From DAHUZL01 sp035533215 (lineage in GTDB: Bacteria > Chloroflexota > Dormibacteria > Aeolococcales > Bog-877): a stretch of DNA of 64,000 nt. The stretch is from positions 93,394-157,393 of the forward strand of contig DATLUG010000028.1 of assembly GCA_035533215.1 (NCBI GenBank). Reading direction: 5' to 3'. The position numbers and the translations under genes were made by a program. Position 1 is the stretch's first letter, and the number at the start of each line of letters is the position of its first letter. Below are positions 49,902 to 58,956 of the stretch, one piece after another. Below the pieces are notes generated by a model. It was not told the DNA's origin, did not search any database, and saw nothing but the letters and a program-made list of their open reading frames with translations.

Positions 49902-51769
49902 CGCTCAAGGAAGGTCGGGGCGATGGCCCCGACAACACCCCATCCAGTCCGCCGCGAGCTGTCTGGGCTGCACCGCTCAACGAAGGTCGGGGCGATGGCC
50001 CCGACAACACTTCGCCGGCGCAGGCCGCGTGGAACCCCGAGGGCTGCGCTCAACGAAGGTCGGGGCGATGGCCCCGACAACACCATGGCCTGGCGGATGG
50101 ACGGACCCCCCTCGCGGATCGCTCAATGAAGGTCGGGGCGATGGCCCCGACAACACCATGATCCGGGCGACGCTACGGCGGGGGGCTACTCCAGCGCTCA
50201 ACGAAGGTCGGGGCGATGGCCCCGACAACACCCGGCGGCTCTGGCGTCGGCGCTCCGGCTGGAGACCGCTCAACGAAGGTCGGGGCGATGGCCCCGACAA
50301 CACCAGGTGGTCGCGCCGGGGTCGGTGAACACGATCTGCGCTCAACGAAGGTCGGGGCGATGGCCCCGACAACACGCCGACGACCTGACGGCCGAACTGG
50401 ATCGGATGCGCGACGCTCAACGAAGGTCGGGGCGATGGCCCCGACAACACGGGGTCGCCTGCATCTGGTAGCCCGGCTCCATGATCGCTCAACGAAGGTC
50501 GGGGCGATGGCCCCGACAACACCTCGGGCCGTTTCCCTATCGGACGCCGCGGCGCCTCGCTCAACGGAGGTCGGGGCGATGGCCCCGACAACACGTGTCG
50601 CCAGACGCGTGCCGGACGGGCGACGAGTACGCTCAACGAAGGTCGGGGCGATGGCCCCGACAACACGCCGGCGGGCATCCTCCACATGACCGCGACGGTC
50701 GGCGCTCAACGAAGGTCGGGGCGATGGCCCCGACAACACTGGACCCCGCATCCGGGACAGCGCGTGAGGCCGTCGGGCGCTCAACGAAGGTCGGGGCGAT
50801 GGCCCCGACAACACCGCCGAACCGTTGGGGGACGACGTGCTCAACCGCGCCGCTCAACGAAGGTCGGGGCGATGGCCCCGACAACACCGCAGGTGACGAG
50901 GAACCGCAGCCCCTGCGGCGGCGCTCAACGAAGGTCGGGGCGATGGCCCCGACAACACACCAGCAGCACGTCCCCCGGACGCAGGTCGCGGACGCGCGCT
51001 CAACGAAGGTCGGGGCGATGGCCCCGACAACACTTCCCCGCCCATTGCCGGGCACGTGCGCCCGCTCCATACGCTCAACGAAGGTCGGGGCGATGGCCCC
51101 GACAACACCGCGGGGGGGGGCGCTAGCCCGCGGGGTAGAGCGCCGCTCAACGAAGGTCGGGGCGATGGCCCCGACAACACACCCCGGGCTGCGCGAGGGG
51201 CGGCACAAGGTCGGCGTCGCTCAACGAAGGTCGGGGCGATGGCCCCGACAACACAGCGCCAGCAGGCGCAGGTCGACCGAGCCACGGTTGCGCGCTCAAC
51301 GAAGGTCGGGGCGATGGCCCCGACAACACGGCGAGGCCCTGCGCCGCCGTCCCGCTCGGGACACGCGCTCAACGAAGGTCGGGGCGATGGCCCCGACAAC
51401 ACGGAGCGCCTGGAGCAGGTCCAGCAGCATCGCGTCCTCCGCTCAACGAAGGTCGGGGCGATGGCCCCGACAACACCGGCGTTGTCGTCACGACCCCATG
51501 GGCGGGGCGGCGCGCTCAACGAAGGTCGGGGCGATGGCCCCGACAACACGGCCAGCCGCTCCTCGGTCGACGCGATCGTATTGAGCGCTCAACGAAGGTC
51601 GGGGCGATGGCCCCGACAACACCGCCACGCCGACCGTCGAGCAGCAGAACCCGTGCCTCGCTCAACGAAGGTCGGGGCGATGGCCCCGACAACACCCGCC
51701 ACCGGGCCGATTCCCTCGGGCAGGCGGAGTTCCGCTCAACGAAGGTCGGGGCGATGGCCCCGACAACAC
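49902..51769 (-). CRISPR. CRISPR array, 26 repeats, type I-G
   Basis: Twenty-six copies of a 37-nt repeat at intervals of 71-75 nt, with 25 spacers of 34-38 nt. Read on the plus strand the repeat begins CGCTCAACGAAGG, then GTCGGGGC-GATG-GCCCCGAC (an 8-bp perfect stem with a 4-nt loop) and ends AACAC. Copies 1 (starting 49902), 4 (50120) and 10 (50558) each carry a single change near the CTCAACG end. Cas2 lies beyond the 51769 end, and two of the three changed copies sit at the opposite end, so the leader is probably on the cas side and transcription runs on the minus strand. Confidence 0.98.
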
Positions 51770-51894
51770 TGGACCGATCTCACGAGATGTAACGGGCGAG
51801 TCACGGTGCGGCAACGGGCGTCCGGTCCACGGGCGGGTCCACGTTCGGTGGGGTTGTTCATGGACATGAATCACTTCGGGTCCGCGGCCCCAGG
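51770..51894 (-). promoter_or_regulatory. Putative CRISPR leader
   Basis: The 125 bp between the array and the cas2 stop. It contains a TTCATG-GA-CATGAA dyad (51857-51870) that could bind a protein such as an integration host factor or a repressor. The leader assignment follows from its place between cas2 and the non-degenerate array end; no consensus promoter is evident. Confidence 0.5.
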
Positions 51895-52185
51895 CTACAG
51901 GATCCAGGGGTCACCAGGCCGATGGCTGGCGTTTCGGCCAAGCGAGGTGCGGACGGCACCGAGGGACTCCCCGACGCGGTAGAAGAGGACGCTGTCGAGG
52001 CGTCGATCGATCCGGGTTCGGAGCTCCTCGACAAGGCGCTGATAGCGAGCGGGGAGCAAACGACATTCGAACACGGAGTCCTGGACGCGGACGCCGTACC
52101 GCTCGCAGATATGGGCAACGCGGGTGAGCCGTCGTACACCGTCGACGGTCGTCGTGTCGATGTCATAGGCCACGAGGACGTCCAT
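51895..52185 (-). CDS. cas2: CRISPR-associated endonuclease Cas2
   Basis: A 96-aa ferredoxin-fold protein, MDVLVAYDIDTTTVDG with the metal-binding Asp at residue 8, then RLTRVAHICERYGVRVQDSVFECRLLPARY and RIDRRLDSVLFYRVGE. With Cas1 it forms the spacer integration complex. The ATG is two bases after the cas1 stop. It is the last gene of the operon. Confidence 0.93.
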   Translation of the reverse strand: MDVLVAYDIDTTTVDGVRRLTRVAHICERYGVRVQDSVFECRLLPARYQRLVEELRTRIDRRLDSVLFYRVGESLGAVRTSLGRNASHRPGDPWIL

Positions 52186-52187
52186 CG

Positions 52188-53216
52188 TCACATTGGGAGC
52201 ATGTACGGTGGATAGGCTGGCAGGTCCCCGCGAAGGTGTCGTGCCATCAGGGTCGCCTGTGTGATCGCTAGCGCCGACCGGGGGATCTGTCGTGCCAGCA
52301 GTGGGTGGGTGATCTCCTCGGAGCGATACGCATCCCACGCCTCCAGGAGGTGGCCGCGTCCCACGTCGGAGAGATAGCAGCCGCCCCCGGGGGTCTCCGT
52401 GAACGCCGCCTCGCCCAGGACCCGCCGCGCCAGCAGGGCGATCGCGAAGCGGTCCGCAAGGGCGGGGCGAAACTCCTCGAGAAGATCAAGAGCCAGCGCT
52501 GGTCTGCCCGGCCGCAATTCGTGGAGGAAACCAATCTGCGGGTCGAGGCCCACGCCTTCGAGGGCACCGCTCACGTCACCGAGGACCAGGCCGTAGCAGT
52601 AGCTCAGCGTCGCGTTGACTGGGTCGCGCGGGGGTCGCCGGGTGCGTCGCTCGAAGCTGAGGTCGGGGCGGACAAGCTGTAGATGCAAGCCGACGGCCTC
52701 GAAGTAGGCACGCGTGCCGTTGCCCTCGCACCCCCGGAGCCGATCCTCCGCATCCACCGACCAGACCCGTTCCGCCTGGTCGCGCACCGTGGACCCGAGT
52801 CGCCTCAGCGAGCGGCGGAGGCCAATGGGTGCGTCCACCACCCAGCGTCGGAGGGCCCGCTCAGCGTTGCCGAGCTTCCCGGCCACGATGACCCGGGCGA
52901 TCGCCAGACTTGCCACCGGGTCGTCCGCGGCTCGAAACTGCCGCCACCGTAGGAGCACATTGCCCCGGGCACCCCGGACCGTGTTGAAGCGCACCCGTCC
53001 CGACCGTGCGAGGCTCGTCACGTGGATCCCCTTGTCGGCGCAGATCGCCAGGGCGTCGCTCGTGATCTCTGCGTGGCTCGCGATGACCACTGCCTCCAAG
53101 GCTTCGATTGGCACACGCTCCCAGGCCCCACCTGTTGACTTCACGAGGATTGTTCCCGATCGCACGCCGATCGTCGCACGATGATCGGTGACGTAGAGCG
53201 TCGTCAGGAGGCGCAT
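52188..53216 (-). CDS. cas1: CRISPR-associated endonuclease Cas1
   Basis: A 342-aa integrase that inserts spacers. The N-terminal beta domain has VVIASHAEITSDALAICADKGIHV. The catalytic helical domain has RDPVNATLSYCYGLVL, GLDPQIGFLHELRPGRPALALDLLEEFRP (metal-ligand His in FLHE and acidic LDLLEEF). The start at 53216 lies 13 bases before the cas4 stop. In type I-G, Cas4 and Cas1 are commonly a single fused protein; here they are separate reading frames that overlap. Confidence 0.95.
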   Translation of the reverse strand: MRLLTTLYVTDHRATIGVRSGTILVKSTGGAWERVPIEALEAVVIASHAEITSDALAICADKGIHVTSLARSGRVRFNTVRGARGNVLLRWRQFRAADDPVASLAIARVIVAGKLGNAERALRRWVVDAPIGLRRSLRRLGSTVRDQAERVWSVDAEDRLRGCEGNGTRAYFEAVGLHLQLVRPDLSFERRTRRPPRDPVNATLSYCYGLVLGDVSGALEGVGLDPQIGFLHELRPGRPALALDLLEEFRPALADRFAIALLARRVLGEAAFTETPGGGCYLSDVGRGHLLEAWDAYRSEEITHPLLARQIPRSALAITQATLMARHLRGDLPAYPPYMLPM

Positions 53217-53920
53217 CGGACCCACTCCGCGACGTAGCGCGTCACTCGATCTGGTTCGGAGGACAACTCCGGTTGGCAGTAGTCGAGGAACTGGCAGGAC
53301 TGGCAGCGGCGGTCGAAGGTGGCTGGCGGCAAGGTCGGAGCGCTCATCCACAATCGGACCTCGGTCACCGCGGTCAACGTTCCCTCGCGGAGTCCGTCAT
53401 CGAACGCCACACGAGTCCGGCGCCGCACCGCGCTGTACCAGATTGAGCCGGCGTAAACGCAGCGGCCGAACATCTCTTCGAGGCAGAGGGCCTGGGCGCA
53501 CAGCTGGATCCGGGCTGCGTCGCCGTGCGGTGTCCCGATCTTGTACTCGACGGGCGTCAGGTCACCCGCCGCCGAGACCGCGACCACGTCCGCCCGCCCG
53601 CTGAGGCCGTACCGCTCTGACCACAATGGAATGTGTCGAAGCACGCGTGCGCCCCGCTCGATCCGGCTTGGCGCCGAGTCGACACGCGCATGACCCGCGG
53701 ATCCGTGGACCGTGTGCTCGTTGTCGACCCAGCGTCCATCGACGTGGATGAGCGCCCCCTGGCGCGGACAGTAGGCGTGGTGCTCCAGCGCGGAGATGGG
53801 AACGATGGTGGCCTCCGCGTCGGGTACGGTCCCGGGCCGGGCCTCGGCGGCGCGAGCCCGGTTGGTCGCCCGTGCGGAGGACGCGGCCGGAATCCCGCTT
53901 CCGCCGGTCACGGCTCGCAC
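53204..53920 (-). CDS. cas4: CRISPR-associated exonuclease Cas4, unfused
   Basis: A 238-aa PD-(D/E)XK nuclease. The first Fe-S cysteine is in HHAYCPRQ near residue 51, the nuclease motif LTPVEYKIG is near 123, and the C-terminal cluster RRCQSCQFLDYC contributes three more cysteines, giving the four-Cys 4Fe-4S site. It trims prespacers and helps select PAM-proximal orientation. Start GTG/ATG at 53920 overlaps csb3 by 13 bases and its end overlaps cas1 by 13 bases. The first about 40 residues are low complexity, so a later start is possible. Confidence 0.92.
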   Translation of the reverse strand: MRAVTGGSGIPAASSARATNRARAAEARPGTVPDAEATIVPISALEHHAYCPRQGALIHVDGRWVDNEHTVHGSAGHARVDSAPSRIERGARVLRHIPLWSERYGLSGRADVVAVSAAGDLTPVEYKIGTPHGDAARIQLCAQALCLEEMFGRCVYAGSIWYSAVRRRTRVAFDDGLREGTLTAVTEVRLWMSAPTLPPATFDRRCQSCQFLDYCQPELSSEPDRVTRYVAEWVRCAS

Positions 53921-54789
53921 TCCGCACCGTAGGCGCGAGTCATATCGTTCTCGCTTTTCGACCGGTAGGGCACCGTGTGGTACCAGGTGAGGATCCCCAG
54001 CCGGTCCGCAAAATCGGGATGGCCCCTCGCGTCAGGCAGGACATCGAGGAGGGCATCGATCGCCCACCGATCCAGGGCCGGTGACCAAGCGCACCATCGG
54101 AACGACCCAGGCCGACCCGGTGGGCCCGTCCACCCCCGCGCGCGCGGCACCTTCGCACCGTTCCCCCGCATCGGAAAGAGCCCGAGGGCACAGAAGGCCA
54201 AGAGTTCGACGACGGGGTCCACACGCTTGTCCGTGTTCTGGACCCCAGCGGCGAGCCGGCGGACATCGAACCCGAGGCCGTTGTTGACGCGGCGCCGGCC
54301 GTCGCCTGCCAGGGTGGCGGTGATGTCGGCCGCCGGATCGACGATGGCACGGCGACAGGAGACGGCACGCTCCCAGAGCGTGCGTCCCTGCGGCACCGGG
54401 GGGTTGAAGGGGGCGTCAGGCAGCCCGTCGGCGGGCGGGGGGGCAACGAGGTCCGTCACCGTGGACGATAAGCTCCAGTCACGGGAGGCGCGGGCCAGGG
54501 CAGCACGCTCCGCATAGACGTCGAGGCGAACCGTTCGGCTGAACTCCTGTGCGGGCGGACGGCTCCGCGCAATCGCAAGCGTGTCGAGGGCCCCAACCGA
54601 GGGCAGCGCGGCGGCGAGGGCCTCGGCGAGTGGAGGAGAGCCATCGGACCTCGCGAAACAGGCGGCTGGGACGGGCGTGCGCGTCCAGCTCAGTCGCACC
54701 CCCGGGAGCAGGATGGCGACCCCCAGCGCGGCCAACCAGGCGTTCAGCCAGTCGACCGTGAGTCCCGGAGCCAGCTCGTCCCGCGTCAT
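53908..54789 (-). CDS. csb3: Csb3-type small Cas8 subunit (type I-G)
   Basis: A 293-aa protein of the GSU0052/Csb3 kind: TVDWLNAWLAALGVAILLPGVRLSWT near the start, then VNNGLGFDVRRLAAGVQNTDKRVDPVVELLAF, a FPMRGNG loop and the terminal LGILTWYHTVPYRSKSENDMTRA. It should be the large-subunit equivalent of the Cascade complex, contacting PAM and DNA; it is far smaller than the Csx17-type Cas8 used by other I-G systems. Starts in an ATGA overlap with cas3. Confidence 0.8.
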   Translation of the reverse strand: MTRDELAPGLTVDWLNAWLAALGVAILLPGVRLSWTRTPVPAACFARSDGSPPLAEALAAALPSVGALDTLAIARSRPPAQEFSRTVRLDVYAERAALARASRDWSLSSTVTDLVAPPPADGLPDAPFNPPVPQGRTLWERAVSCRRAIVDPAADITATLAGDGRRRVNNGLGFDVRRLAAGVQNTDKRVDPVVELLAFCALGLFPMRGNGAKVPRARGWTGPPGRPGSFRWCAWSPALDRWAIDALLDVLPDARGHPDFADRLGILTWYHTVPYRSKSENDMTRAYGAECEP

Positions 54790-57512
54790 GCAACCTCGGT
54801 CATCTGCGAGACGAGGTGGTCCGCCTGGCGGACGATCGTCTCCAGCAGCGCGGTTCCCCACAACCCATAGCGCTCGCATACCTCCCGGAATCGCGCTGGC
54901 TGGTCCCAATCGGGGAGGCCGAGGTCGCCGGACGCGTCCACCGCCGTGCCATCGATGGCCGTGCGGACCCGGATCGGAGCGGCGTCCTGGACCGGGCGCA
55001 CGAGGGGCCGGGCGAACCCGTGGTGACTGGCGATGAGGTGGAGGACGAGCGCGGTATCGTAGGGGACCGATCGGCCGTCCAGCCACGAAGCGGCCAGACG
55101 AGTGCTCAGGAGCTCGTGGCGAGCCCCGCGAGGCCAGCCGCTGGCGACACGCGCACTCTCCGCGCGCTCGCGTGCCAGAGATGACTTGGCCAACGGCGCT
55201 GCCGCCCGCGCGTCCGGATCGAGCCACCGCTGGAAGCGGGCGTCAACCTTGCCGAGATCGTGCCAGGTGCCGGCCCGGCGCACGGCCTCGATGAGCGGAG
55301 GCGGCAGGCCCAGGGTGCCGGCGATGCGGGCCGCGACCTCGCCCACCGCCCCGAGGTGGTCCGCGAGGTCATGGGAGGCGGCGGCGAAATTCAGCTCGTC
55401 GAAGGAATCCGCCCGCAGGGCGACGGTCGCCCAGCGGCGACGCAATGGGGCCGGCGCCACCGAGGGCACGTCATCGATCGGTCGGGCGACGACCGGCCCC
55501 AGTTCGTCGAGGAAGCCCTGCCATTCGTCATCACTGAGCCACGGGTGCGGCGGACAGGCACGCAGGGCGGCGCGAAGCTCGGTGAGCAGGACCGCCTCAT
55601 CGCTCTCGGGCTCATCGGATGGCTGGGTCAGCCCCTGGACCAGGTCACGGACCGCAGGGATCTCAAGGCAGCCGGGCGCGAGGTTGTCAAGGAGCACCTC
55701 GCTCAGGAGCAGGGTGTGCGAGGCCAGCGGGGAGACATCCAGGACCGGGGTCGTGGACTTCGGGTTCCAGCCGAACCCGTCGTAGCATCCGTCGTGCGGT
55801 GCCAGAACCACGACATCGCCAGGCCGGAGCGCCGCGATCGGGACGGTCTCAAGGGAGGCGCGGTCGGCGGCCAATCGGCGCACTGCGCCGTCGCCGAGTG
55901 CCTCGCGGGCCTCGTGGAGCGGGAAGTCGACGGCCTCGCTGGCTCGGATCGTCGGCACCAAGCGCACCCCGTCGTCCGATCTGTGGGCGCGCCACACGAT
56001 CGACACGTCGCCGCCCGGGTCGAACCCGTCCACGAACAGCTCGATGGGGGCCTCCCCTGGCGGAGGCGCGGTCGTCTTGGCCCATTCCCACAGGTGGGCC
56101 GGCAGCAGCTCCCCGACCCGCCGGTCGACGTCTTGGGGCGGTCCCAGGAGCGCGGCGGCATTCCCGGGGGAGAGGTCCACCGGTCCGGCGTGCCCGGCCG
56201 CTTGCAGGGTCGACCAGACGTCGGCGGGCTCCACACCGTACACCGGCCAGGTCGTGCGGTCGGCCGGGTGACAGATCACACAGAGCGCATCGGGACGGGT
56301 GCCGAATCGATTCACGCGCCCGAGCCGCTGTACGAGGCTGCGAACCCCGGCCGTCTCGGTCACCAGATGGTCGAAGTCGACGTCGGCGCCAACCTCCAAG
56401 GTCTGGGTCGCGACCACCACGAGCGGACGGTCCCGCCGCGTCGCCTGGCCGGCCCGCACCCCCGTGAGGGGATCGAGCAGGCGGTCGCGGATCCGGTCAC
56501 CCTCGCGGTCGCGGACCCGTCCGGTGAGCAGGCACACCTCGGCCGGATGGCTGGATCCGCGGCGCGCCGTCCTCAGCCGCTCGGCGACCGCCCGGGCCGT
56601 CCCGGGCGTGTTCGCGAAGACGACGCAACTCTCGGCGCGACCGCCGACCGCCATCAGGGCGTGTGTCGCGAGGGCGTCCGCGAGCTGCGACGCCGCTGTC
56701 TCGATGAGCTGGGCCCGCTTCGGCGCGGACAATCGCTGCGCCACCACCGGATGCTGGCGATCCGTATCGTCCAGGTCGAAGCGCTCACCGGCGGCCTCGC
56801 CCGTGGCGGTCAGCGCGACCACCACCGGCCGCGACCGCACGCCATCGATGACCGCGGTGGGATCGCCCGTGTCGCACTGGGCGAGTCGGTCCGCCAGCTT
56901 GATGAGTGGGCGAGCGAGATGCGCTTCATCCAGCAGCACCAGACTGTCGATCCCGGCAAGGGCCGCGTCGACCGGTCGCATCGACGTGCTGGACCCGTAC
57001 CCGCGGAACAGCCAGCGGCTCGCAAACATCGGCACCGTCGCCAACAGCAGGGCCGGCTGGGAGGGGTCGGGGGCCCGCGCCCCCAGGTCCGCCCCGCCTC
57101 GCAGGCGCGCCACGTACAGGGGCGCCCGCGCCACACCGACGGCGGCCAGCGACCCGAGGACCGCTGCGACTGACTCCACGACGTCCCTGGCTTCGTCCGC
57201 GACCAGGCTCGAATCGGCGAGGAGCCCGGCGATGTGCACCGCGTGCTCCCAGGCGGCGTCGACGAGCTGCCGACGGTTGACGACATACCAGATACGGGTC
57301 GGTGCCCGCTTCGGCCCCGATACGGCCGTGTAGGCTAGGGCCCACACGGCGATGTCGAGGCAGCCGGTCTTGCCCAGGCCGGTGGGCACTCCAATGGCAG
57401 CCGGCCATTCGCGCGTGGCCACCTGGTCCGCGAGGCGCGCCTGCCAAGGGAGCGGCTCACGCCCACCATTGACGGCGCGGTAGAAGTCGACGAAGGGGGC
57501 CACGTCACCCAT
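54786..57512 (-). CDS. cas3: CRISPR-associated helicase-nuclease Cas3, C-terminal HD
   Basis: A 908-aa protein with the helicase first and the HD nuclease last. Walker A region: GVPTGLGKTGCLDIAVWAL (about 40-58). DEAH box: SLVLLDEAHLARP near 190. Motif VI region: VTETAGVRSLVQRLGRVNRFG near 393. The HD domain includes RAGTWHDLGKVDARFQRWLDP near 748-768 and later LLSTRLAAS and LVLHLIASHHGFARP. It unwinds and degrades target DNA recruited by Cascade. The C-terminal HD position is the type I-G arrangement. Start overlaps the csb2 stop by 8 bases. Confidence 0.93.
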   Translation of the reverse strand: MGDVAPFVDFYRAVNGGREPLPWQARLADQVATREWPAAIGVPTGLGKTGCLDIAVWALAYTAVSGPKRAPTRIWYVVNRRQLVDAAWEHAVHIAGLLADSSLVADEARDVVESVAAVLGSLAAVGVARAPLYVARLRGGADLGARAPDPSQPALLLATVPMFASRWLFRGYGSSTSMRPVDAALAGIDSLVLLDEAHLARPLIKLADRLAQCDTGDPTAVIDGVRSRPVVVALTATGEAAGERFDLDDTDRQHPVVAQRLSAPKRAQLIETAASQLADALATHALMAVGGRAESCVVFANTPGTARAVAERLRTARRGSSHPAEVCLLTGRVRDREGDRIRDRLLDPLTGVRAGQATRRDRPLVVVATQTLEVGADVDFDHLVTETAGVRSLVQRLGRVNRFGTRPDALCVICHPADRTTWPVYGVEPADVWSTLQAAGHAGPVDLSPGNAAALLGPPQDVDRRVGELLPAHLWEWAKTTAPPPGEAPIELFVDGFDPGGDVSIVWRAHRSDDGVRLVPTIRASEAVDFPLHEAREALGDGAVRRLAADRASLETVPIAALRPGDVVVLAPHDGCYDGFGWNPKSTTPVLDVSPLASHTLLLSEVLLDNLAPGCLEIPAVRDLVQGLTQPSDEPESDEAVLLTELRAALRACPPHPWLSDDEWQGFLDELGPVVARPIDDVPSVAPAPLRRRWATVALRADSFDELNFAAASHDLADHLGAVGEVAARIAGTLGLPPPLIEAVRRAGTWHDLGKVDARFQRWLDPDARAAAPLAKSSLARERAESARVASGWPRGARHELLSTRLAASWLDGRSVPYDTALVLHLIASHHGFARPLVRPVQDAAPIRVRTAIDGTAVDASGDLGLPDWDQPARFREVCERYGLWGTALLETIVRQADHLVSQMTEVA

Positions 57513-58956
57513 CGCTGGGCCCAGGGGACGGCTGGGGAAGCATCAGCCCAAACCCAAACTGCCGGGCACCGCCCAGCACCAGCGGCCCGCGCACCGGCGC
57601 GTCGAAGACGATCGCGAGATGGCCGTACGGTCGCCGCTCGCGCCCGGCCCGATAGACTTCAGTCGGGGCCAAGCAGAGTGCACCCTCGACAAGGGGTACC
57701 CGCGAGGTGCGATACCAGACCGGGCGTGGCTGCACACCCGCGTGCGCACACCAGCGTCCGACTTCGTCAAGACCCGGACCCACGCGTTGGAACCGTTCAT
57801 GCAGTATGGGCGTCGCCGACACCCAGCGGCGGGCGGGACCCTGCCAGCGTTCGGGGGTTGCCGCGACTGGACGCCGCTCGCCGCCGTAGAGGCGCATCGT
57901 GGTCTCGAACACGCGCGGTCGTGCGAGCGTCGTGATGCGCCAGAGGGCGGCCCGGACCGTCTCGACCACCTCGCCGTCCGTCCCCGGAGGCAGCACGATC
58001 GCGGCCCCGTGCAAGCGCCCGCGCGCGCGGGCGTGGCCGACTTCCGGCAGCGCGAGACAGTACGCATGGTGATAACCATCGCCCTGGAAGCCGTGACCGG
58101 AGACAATGTTGGGGACGAGACCCGAGTCGCCGCCGACCTCCAGCGTGTAGCGCTCGAGCAGCGCAGCGCGCAGCGTCTCGGTCACCGCGAGCAGGTGACG
58201 CCCGCTGACGGGGGCGTCGAAACGCAGCCACGTGACGGTGGGCTGGGGCGCCGTCACCACGCGCCGCCCCGGTGGCCGATAGCACATGTAGTGGTTCGGG
58301 ATCCACGCGCGGCGAACGGCCTCACCCTGCTGGAAGCGGCCGAAGGCCTCGTCGAGGGCGTTGAGGAATCCCTCGTAAGGCACGGGGAGGGTGACCGGGC
58401 CAGCGTTGTCGGGCGTCCAAGCGTCGCGGGCGTCGGTCACCTCGCGAGACACCGTAACCCGCGCCGGGCTGTCGCTACAGCCGAGGTAGCCGACGCGGCT
58501 GGCGCGCAGTGCCAGCGCGCGGAGGCTCCGGAGGTCGACCTCCAGATCGTCCCAGATGTACACGATCGACGGCGACGCCGGCGCGAGCCGGAGCCCGCCG
58601 CGAACGGCCTCGTTGCCACGGCCCGGGTACTCGTGGACCGCTGACGTCTCGCGGGTTGAATTGTCGATGTGGATCGCATCCCGCACGACGAATCGATCGT
58701 GCGTGTTTGAGGTCACCACCCTCTCTAACCCATCCGCGATGATGCGCGGGGGCCGGCTCCGTTCGAGAAGACGTAGCTCGGTGCCGTCGGTGACTTGCTG
58801 CCGGTCTCCGGTCCCGTCGGCAGCCACCAGCGCGGAGAAGAGGCGGGCGGGACTCGGCGGCCACTCACCGGCGCCCTCCTGGCCGGTGATCGATGTATCG
58901 GCGGCTCCCGTCGCCCGTATCGTGCCGTGGAGCAGCTCCACGGAGATCACGAGCAT
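57505..58956 (-). CDS. csb2: Csb2, Cas5-Cas6 fusion of type I-G
   Basis: A 483-aa GSU0054-type protein. The start MLVISVELLHGTIRATG and GEWPPSPARLFSALVAADG form the Cas5-like part. The C-terminal part ends in a glycine-rich RGPLVLGGARQFGFGLMLP loop, as in Cas6 crRNA endonucleases, with a conserved W-x-T/S-ATP motif (RWVSATPILHERFQR) before it. It both processes pre-crRNA and caps the 5' handle. ATG overlaps the csb1 stop by one base (TGATG). Confidence 0.92.
   Translation of the reverse strand: MLVISVELLHGTIRATGAADTSITGQEGAGEWPPSPARLFSALVAADGTGDRQQVTDGTELRLLERSRPPRIIADGLERVVTSNTHDRFVVRDAIHIDNSTRETSAVHEYPGRGNEAVRGGLRLAPASPSIVYIWDDLEVDLRSLRALALRASRVGYLGCSDSPARVTVSREVTDARDAWTPDNAGPVTLPVPYEGFLNALDEAFGRFQQGEAVRRAWIPNHYMCYRPPGRRVVTAPQPTVTWLRFDAPVSGRHLLAVTETLRAALLERYTLEVGGDSGLVPNIVSGHGFQGDGYHHAYCLALPEVGHARARGRLHGAAIVLPPGTDGEVVETVRAALWRITTLARPRVFETTMRLYGGERRPVAATPERWQGPARRWVSATPILHERFQRVGPGLDEVGRWCAHAGVQPRPVWYRTSRVPLVEGALCLAPTEVYRAGRERRPYGHLAIVFDAPVRGPLVLGGARQFGFGLMLPQPSPGPSDG

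Noticed and set aside
49793..51982. Long open frames on both strands across the CRISPR array, with periodic Ser-Gly-Pro-Ser-Pro-Arg units
   Set aside because: They arise because the 37-nt repeat has few stops and recurs about every 73-75 nt; the periodic peptide is translated repeat, not protein.
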